Source: Chimonanthus salicifolius (taxonomy: Eukaryota; Streptophyta; Magnoliopsida; Laurales; Calycanthaceae). From it: a stretch of DNA of 64,000 bases. Where the stretch lies: contig CM023538.1 of assembly GCA_013350335.1 (NCBI GenBank), positions 56,526,769 through 56,590,768 of the forward strand, written 5' to 3'. Positions 57,151 through 64,000 of this stretch are shown here, piece after piece. The position numbers and the translations under genes were made by a program. The notes beneath the pieces are model-generated. The model saw only the letters and a list, made by a program, of their open reading frames with translations, was not told where the DNA came from and made no database searches. The first letter of the stretch is position 1. Every line of letters begins with the position of its first letter.

Positions 57151-58453
57151 TGCTGGGAGTTTATCTTTCTAAATAAGGCTGACATGGGCCTAAAACCTCT
57201 CTCTCTTCCCATTAAGTTACATTTTTAGCCCTTCTCGTACCGAGTTAAAAGACTATGTCCTAATTTGTCATTTCATAAAATCTCAAAAAATTCTGAAAAA
57301 TCAAAGAAGTTTAGTATTTTAAAACTGAATTTAACCATGTAGCTCACCCAGATGGACTTGAACTAGTCCGTAAAATGGTTTGATCTTTGAGACAATTTGA
57401 TAAATTAAAATTATTATTTATAATTATTTTATTTTTCTCTTCCTCTCTTTTACTGAAAATATCATATTTAATTGATTTCTATTATAGTATATGGCTGCAA
57501 TAAGATTTTCAACTTTTCTTTCTTTTAATAAATTATTTGAAGTATAAATAATGTATTATATTATTATAATGTTACATGTTATATCAATATAATGGCTTAA
57601 AACGATTTAAATGATTTGACCTAGTAGTTGATCTAGTTAAACTAAATCATCATATAAAATAATTTAATTTTTAAAATATTGAAAGAAATGGAATAGGGAT
57701 TGAAAATATAGAATTAGTATTAGTTAGAATTTATAATTGTCCTTCACTCATTCTAGCATAGCTATTTTATTTATTATATCATGTTACTATACCTGAATTG
57801 AATCTATAATCAATTCACCTTTGCCTTGTCATAAAATTTCATTTGCATTATTCACAAATGGTAGCACAAAGCAATTGAACATACTTTGAAAGAGAAAAGT
57901 CAACATTAGACCAGACAATGAGTTAACTATTATTTGATTTGAATCTTCTTATTTGAGTTTATTTCAAATTTGATTCTAGTCAATTTCGGGTCAGACTTAT
58001 CCATTTATTTGAATAGGAAGACTTTTTTAATGAGACACACACTAAGATTACTCTTTAAATAAATATAGACATCATATGATTCGATGCGTTTTATATAGAC
58101 GTGTCATTAGTTGAGTGAGCCGGTTCTATCCAACAATAGATCTAGCCATTGATAATCGAACCCAAATTGCGTCGATCATCTATTTGACCAGTCAATTTAA
58201 GTCTAGTAATTGAGTTGGGTCAAATTTTAACATGTATTGCAATTGCACTTACAATTGTACAAGCAAATTGAAAATCAAGCATTATTGTAATTTGCAATAT
58301 GTAAGAATCCTTCAACCATCTGACTGACATTTTACAAAGATGGAGCTAACCTTATTATGATCAAAGGAAAAACATAAGAACCACACCTTTATAACACAAG
58401 AAAGCACCATTGAAATACTCTCACACAAGCACTTTCAAATATTCATCTGTTTC
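57151..58453. other. AT-rich intergenic DNA and 3' flank of the acidic-protein gene
   Basis: No gene seen. The right end presumably contains the 3' untranslated region of the minus-strand gene that stops at 58454. Confidence 0.4.
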
Positions 58454-61400
58454 TTATTTTGGTGATAATGATTTTGGATGTGAAGACTTACCAATGATGG
58501 CCTTCTTCACTTTCGAAATTGAATGCTTGACTTTTAATCCAACGCCCGACAGTATGTTGTGAGATTTCTTATGCCCTGGCTTGAGTTCTGCATCTTTAAT
58601 GGCTTCCACTAAGACTGGAGCATCAGACCCTGAATCATCCTTCTTGTGTTCTTCCTCTTCCAATTCATCTTTTTCTTCCTCTGTTTTTTGTTCTTCGACT
58701 CGAATAGCTTCTGCCTGTTTGTTCTGTGGCTCATCTTCATCAGCTGTTGATTTCCTTTCTCCAGTGAAGTCTTCACCCATCTGCATTCTTTCTCTTTTAG
58801 ATTTCTCTAGGAGATCCGATAGCCGAACTTTGCTCGAGTCTGAAGCGTTGATTTCTTCTATTGTATCTTCTGCTACATCTTCTATCTGCTTATCATTGAT
58901 TCTGTCTTGACTTGCTTCATCATGTTCTGCTTCTTTCAGTTCCTTCTCAATTTCTGAAGTTTCTCCCGGTCCCCAGTCATTGGTTTCTACTGTGGGTTTT
59001 CGTAAAGCTGCATCATCAGTGTCATCAGTGTCACCTAAATCCACAGTAAGAGATGGTGCTGGGGCTTTTGCAGTACCATTATGACTATCTGGTTCTTGAC
59101 TAGATGCCAAATCGGCAGATGGGTCTTTAAGCTTCTCAAAATTTATTTGTTCTTCTTGTGAACTCATGATTGCTGCTGAAAGTTCTAGATCCTTTTCATT
59201 TGCGTTGGATGCTTGTTGAATTTGCTCATTCCACCCAATGTCGGAGGTCTTCTCAAGCTTGTCACCTACTTCTTGGTAAGTCTCTTCAGGTGACTTGTTT
59301 GTTGCAGGTGAGGCATCAACGATCAGATTTGAGTGTTCAGTATCCCTTGAGATAACAGTTTCTGTCTTCTCAGTTGCAAATATTTGGAGGTTTCTCTCAG
59401 AAGAATGTAAGTTTGATTCCTTGACCTGTATAGGTTCAAAATAATGAATTTGTGAATAAAATAGCTTTCAGAGAAGTAAATGAAAGGAAATGCAGAGGAA
59501 ACAAAATGTTTGCTGCCTTATCCTTTAGTTTTTTTTCTTTTATTTGATTATTTGTTCACCTGGGCAACGTGGTGCATGCCTGACAGTGCCCAGGTGGCCC
59601 TGTGGGTCCACATGAATGGGGTCAAGGGATGGGGTTGGGTCCGTTCAAAAGGTATTTTTTGAATGATGCTTCTTTTAAAAAAATCATCTCCATTAGATTT
59701 CAAAAGTCACGGTTTTTAAGGGTTTCAAAATCAACAGTTAAAATGGGCAGATTTGTATGGATTTTAATTCAACGGTGAGATCAATTAAGAATGAGTTCAA
59801 ATCGGGATCGGGAACCGATTCACGGGTACAAGAGGGTGTGAGGAGGCCCACCATTTTTACCCTGGAGATCCTGGGTATTATTTATTTTTATTTAACATTG
59901 CATATTTTGGAAGGTAAAATGCTGTTTTTTTAACACTAACATAACTGGACCATATTTCAAAAATCATGAGGATCAAATAAAAGAAAAAACTATGCATTGA
60001 ATCTTACCTCTTCACTTGGAGTTACATCCTTTATGTCATCCTTCATCTCAAAGATCTGATTTTCAGCCTCCAATTCAGGTCCCTCTGTCTTCTTGCCTTC
60101 CGTGTCTTCTTGAAGGCTCTCAACTGTGTCAACTCTTATAGTATCAAGATGTAGAGCAACCCTCTTACCATGCAGTCCCATAGACATCTGTATAACAATT
60201 AACAAATAGTGGTAATTTATGAATCTCATTATTGAAACAAAATGGTTTTTCACATCTCTTCATTCTTCTCAGGAATGTATAGGTAGGGTGCACTTCTTTG
60301 GTAATATAAGTCACTTTTATGGCTAAACCATTGTGGATGCATAATGCCAACTATTCTCCTAATTAAATGACCCCACCTTCCAAAGAAAACCGAAAATTTT
60401 AACCAATGGTGCAAATGGGTGTCAAAATGATGGTTAGGATCATTTGATAGGGTACCTTTTATTAAAAAAGAAACATGAGATAGATTTTTAGGTTCATCTT
60501 CATCTATCTTGGAGATACATTTCCATATAAATGAATCAAATTTCGAAAGGTGGCATACACATATTTTCCTGGGTCGTGCAAATGATTGGTGTTCTTAGTA
60601 TATATTTTCTCCCATTATTACAGCTTCTTACTCAACAAGCATAACAAACAGTCAAAATAAAAGGAGTGCAGGGCCAGTGGACTATGGAAGAGATGGTGAT
60701 TTAATGTTTTCTGTTGGTTGAATTACCTCCTCGGCTGAGATTTTATTTTCTGTGATGTCATTTTCTTCCTTCGTTCCATGGTTCTGCTCTTCAAGCTTTA
60801 ATTCGAGTTCTTCCTCTAGATCTAATGCAATCGTCTCACCTTCTTTATGTAACACTGAAGCATGTGCTACACATGAAGTATCAGCATCACCTAAGGCCTC
60901 ATTGACAGATGGTGTCTTGGCTTTGGTGGTGTCACTTACATTGGTTGTTTCTTGAGCAGAAACCAAATCATGGTATGTGTCTTTAAACTCAACATTTATT
61001 TGCTCTTCTTGAGAACTTATGTTTGGTTTTGCAACTTCAATGTCCTTTTCATTTTCATCGATTGCTTCATGAATCTGCTCTTCCAACCTGACATCAGAAG
61101 CCTTCTCGAACTGATCACCTACTTGTAAAGTTTCTTCTGTCTTCTCAGTGGGAGCCATTTGGAGGTCCCTCTCCTGGGATTGTAAATTTGATTCTTCAGC
61201 CTGCAAACATTCAACATAATGTGCAAAATAGTAAGAATGTAAGATTAAAAGAAATAAGGATGACCACAGATTTTGCCACCTTTTTATTTATTTATCTAAT
61301 TTAAAATTTTGACTCTTTTACACCTAGCACACACATTGGCTTTTGGCTTTCTATATATGCATGGGCCATAGCCGTAAAACTTTGTAGATCACACGATACA

Positions 61401-64000
61401 TGGCCTTTCTATTGGATGGTAATTTAATAAGAAACTTATAAGAGATGTAAGAGGGGGCTTCAGTTTTTTTTTTTTCCCCTCCAATTTCAGGGAAGAATAT
61501 TCATTTTTATTACCTCTTCAGTTGGAATTCCATCCTTAATGTCATTTTCGTCCTGTGTCCCAAAAATGTGAGTTTCTGCTTCCAAGTCAGGTCCTTTGGT
61601 CTTCTTGCATTTCTTTTCTTCAAGGTTTTCTTCAACTCCATCAACTTGGGTTGGTGGGGTATTGAGATCCAAAGCAGATTCCTCACCCTCAAGTATCATA
61701 GGTACCTATATGACAAATAACAAATACTTGGTAGTACATAATTCCCATGATTGAAAAAAATGGTGTCTTTGTTTTCTGTGTTCTACACAAGAATAGTACA
61801 GGTATTGCATCTTTTAATACAAGTCACATATATAGTTCATCATTGAGGAATGGATTTTCCCAATATATCCCTAATTTAATGTAACCAATGGTCCACATGC
61901 TGCTTGAGCCTAGTCCTTGGTTAGGATTTATCTCATCAATCAGATTTTTAAGGGCATCTTCATCCTCTACAGAGCTGAGCCTTCATGTGAATGAGTTATA
62001 TTAACATGAGGTGAAAAAGGAAGCGGTCTAATATGCTATCTTGGAGACATTTAAAAAACATAACCAATGTTGTAAAAATCTTCTACACAAGATTCATTTA
62101 CTACGATTCTTATGGTATCAAGAGAAGAATGGTATTCATTAGAAACTTACAACTCCGATCTATAATATAATTTTTAGATATTTGGAATTTGAAATATGGA
62201 ACTTATGGTTTCAATCAGTTTTTTGGCTTGAGTTGTTGGGGGAGGGGGGAGACGGGCTTAAGATCTTTTGGGGGCATTTTAGTCTATTATTGGTCTTTTT
62301 ACAATATTGGTTGGAATATACTAGTAACGTAGTTTTGGAAGTTATATATTTTTTAATATTTGAACTCCAATGCTTCGAAATATGCATGAATATTCTCCAC
62401 TGTCAAAAGAAAATTGGAGAATTGCTCCTATTATTACTTTTTAGATAATTTTATGTTATTTCAGATGTTTATATACTCTAGATCAAAATAATAAATCATA
62501 TGATTCATATTTTGTGATTCAAAAAATAAAATGATTATATGATGCAATACAATTTTCATATCGTTAACAGAAAAATTAGAAAAAAAGAGGTGGGGATGCA
62601 GAAGAGATGATGGTTTAATGTTCATATAGGCTGATCTTACCTCCTCATTTGGAATTTCTTTTCTTGTGGTGTCATTGGCTTCCTCTGTTTTGTAATTTTG
62701 ATCTTTAGGTCTTGAGTCAATTTGTCCTTGATCAAGATTGGTAACCACATTTTTTTCTTCATCAGTGACTTCTTCCACTACCACTCCAACAGGAACAGTG
62801 TTTATCTGTTTTTCTTTGCTCTCGGCTACATCAATCTTCTCTACTCCCTCAAGCACCATGTGGGTGGGCTTTTCAAGCTGCTCACTTCCTGTTCTATTTT
62901 CTGCTGGATTATTGTTTAGAGTTTCCCGTCTTTCTATCATCTCTTCTTCATTGTTCTCTCCAGCTTCAATGTTTTCTGAGTTATCTAGAGAGTCCAGTTC
63001 GCCAGCCTCCTCATGTTCTTCACCTTTGGTGGTGCTTACTTCTTCCACTTCCTTGGAATGCTCTTCAGTTGTCACCGGAAAAGCTTCATTTTGGCTATTT
63101 TCTTGCAATGAAGCTTGTGGATAGACTAAGACATCAATTGGGTTTCCATCATCAAGTAAAATCTCAATGCTTGTGGTTTCCATATCAGCTTCTGTCTTTT
63201 GAGTGCTCATGTCTGGCAGTGATTCTGGATTTATGTCAAGCCTTTCAGATTCATTTTTAACGGGGATGTCCAAATCTATGTTGTCATTTGTGCCAGCAGC
63301 ATGTTTTTCAGCCACCACGACTTTCTCCTGACTTTCTTTAATCGGTTCAATCTTAGCAACATAAGTGTCAACAATATGACATATGTCTTCATCATCTTTA
63401 AACATTTCCATTTTGTTTTTCTCAGTCGAATCTTCTATTTGGAAGGACTGCTCTTCAGACACTAAATTAGAAGCTTTCTCCTGTTGAATTTTAGAGATTC
63501 AGACTACCATGAGGCTTAAAAAAAAAACTATGCTGCGGAATTATTTTATACTTAAATGAGAAAAATCTTCAATATGTTATGCATTTAAAAACTAATTCTA
63601 ATATAAAAATAAACTTATGATTATCACTTGTTTCTCTACAAGACTTTAGTTGTGGAAAAAATCAATTGTGTTAAATGCTATTAAGGAAAAAATGGAACTA
63701 ATGTTTCTCTTCTTTCCCTTTCTAATAGTGAAAGTGTTACCATATGTAGTTCTTCGTAACATTTTACATGCTATAAAGACAACTAAATGCATGCTAAGAT
63801 GGTTTTATACATTGTTTGGGTCTGATATTATAAGTCCTAGTAATATTGATGGCAAAAACTAAAAAAAAGGAATAGAAAGAAACAAAGATTTTATGACCTA
63901 TCTGACCTTTTCTTTTGGAATAATGTTATCATTCATGAGGTCATTTTCCTCGATGATTCCAACTGATCTGCTTTCAGATAAGGCATTGTTTAGGTTCTCT
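58454..64000 (-). CDS. acidic Glu/Lys-rich protein built of repeated exons (3' part, 5' end outside window)
   Basis: Exons in coding order: 64000 or beyond to 63907, 63480-62641, 61705-61514, 61200-60727, 60187-60008, 59425-58454 (stop TAA). They give 916 residues. Every junction seen is phase 0. The protein is highly charged, rich in Glu, Asp and Lys, and probably largely disordered. Most exons end in a D-I-rich segment with an EE or EK end. Exon C (64 aa) resembles exon E (60 aa), sharing GPDLEAETHIF/GPELEAENQIF, and exon D resembles the start of exon F, sharing ESNLQSQERDLQ/ESNLHSSERNLQ and ISSQEEQIN/MSSQEEQIN. The last 40 residues switch to basic, with LKVKHSISKVKKAIIGKSSH. I do not recognise a named family. 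It could be a nuclear, cytoskeleton-associated or membrane-tether protein; no function is assigned. Confidence 0.8.

Noticed and set aside
62738..63124. 128-codon plus-strand Ser-rich open frame, and a similar one at 58581-58910
   Set aside because: These are antisense reads of Glu-rich coding exons, where GAA/GAG codons reverse into TTC/CTC-type codons. There is no independent evidence.

Overview
The window is nuclear DNA of a flowering plant. It shows long introns with plant-type splice sites, AT-rich intergenic DNA, plant photorespiratory and meiotic genes, an L1-type LINE with a plant RNase H domain, and a Tekay-like chromovirus. I cannot name the species. Most of the sequence is transposable-element (TE) DNA around three host genes.

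Layout. From 1 to 8310 there is intergenic DNA with small elements: a TRIM-like remnant, SINE-like copies, a GGGTY-rich repeat and a complete 363-bp TRIM. From 8311 to 21759 on the minus strand lies an eight-exon gene whose spliced product (284 aa) resembles POOR HOMOLOGOUS SYNAPSIS 1. Its introns carry a PIF/Harbinger-like element, a copia-like LTR remnant, hAT-type MITEs, a LINE tail holding one of those MITEs, and a LINE reverse-transcriptase fragment. From 21760 to 32310 there is AT-rich intergenic DNA with a 749-bp hAT-like non-autonomous element and several palindromic MITEs. From 32311 to 43325 on the plus strand lies a 13-exon gene for peroxisomal glutamate:glyoxylate aminotransferase (481 aa, C-terminal SRM). 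Two LINE tails with target-site duplications, a larger degenerate LINE and a SINE-like copy sit in its introns.

From 43584 to 55470 lies a full-length Ty3/gypsy chromovirus: LTRs of about 3.25 kb that are almost identical, TSD TATGT, an initiator-Met primer site, one intact 1518-codon gag-pol frame with a C-terminal chromodomain-like segment, and an extra 166-codon frame between the 5' LTR and gag with three zinc knuckles. Each LTR carries a dense array of YTCGGANGNTCCGAR palindromes. The extra frame and the palindrome array are the most unusual features here. From 58454 to the right edge on the minus strand lies the 3' part of a gene for a very acidic Glu/Lys-rich protein. All its splice junctions seen here are phase 0, and it appears to have grown by duplication of a two-exon module.

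The host genes are not functionally linked: one is meiotic, one photorespiratory and one unknown. Exon coordinates were worked out by hand from splice signals and reading-frame continuity and have not been tested against transcripts.
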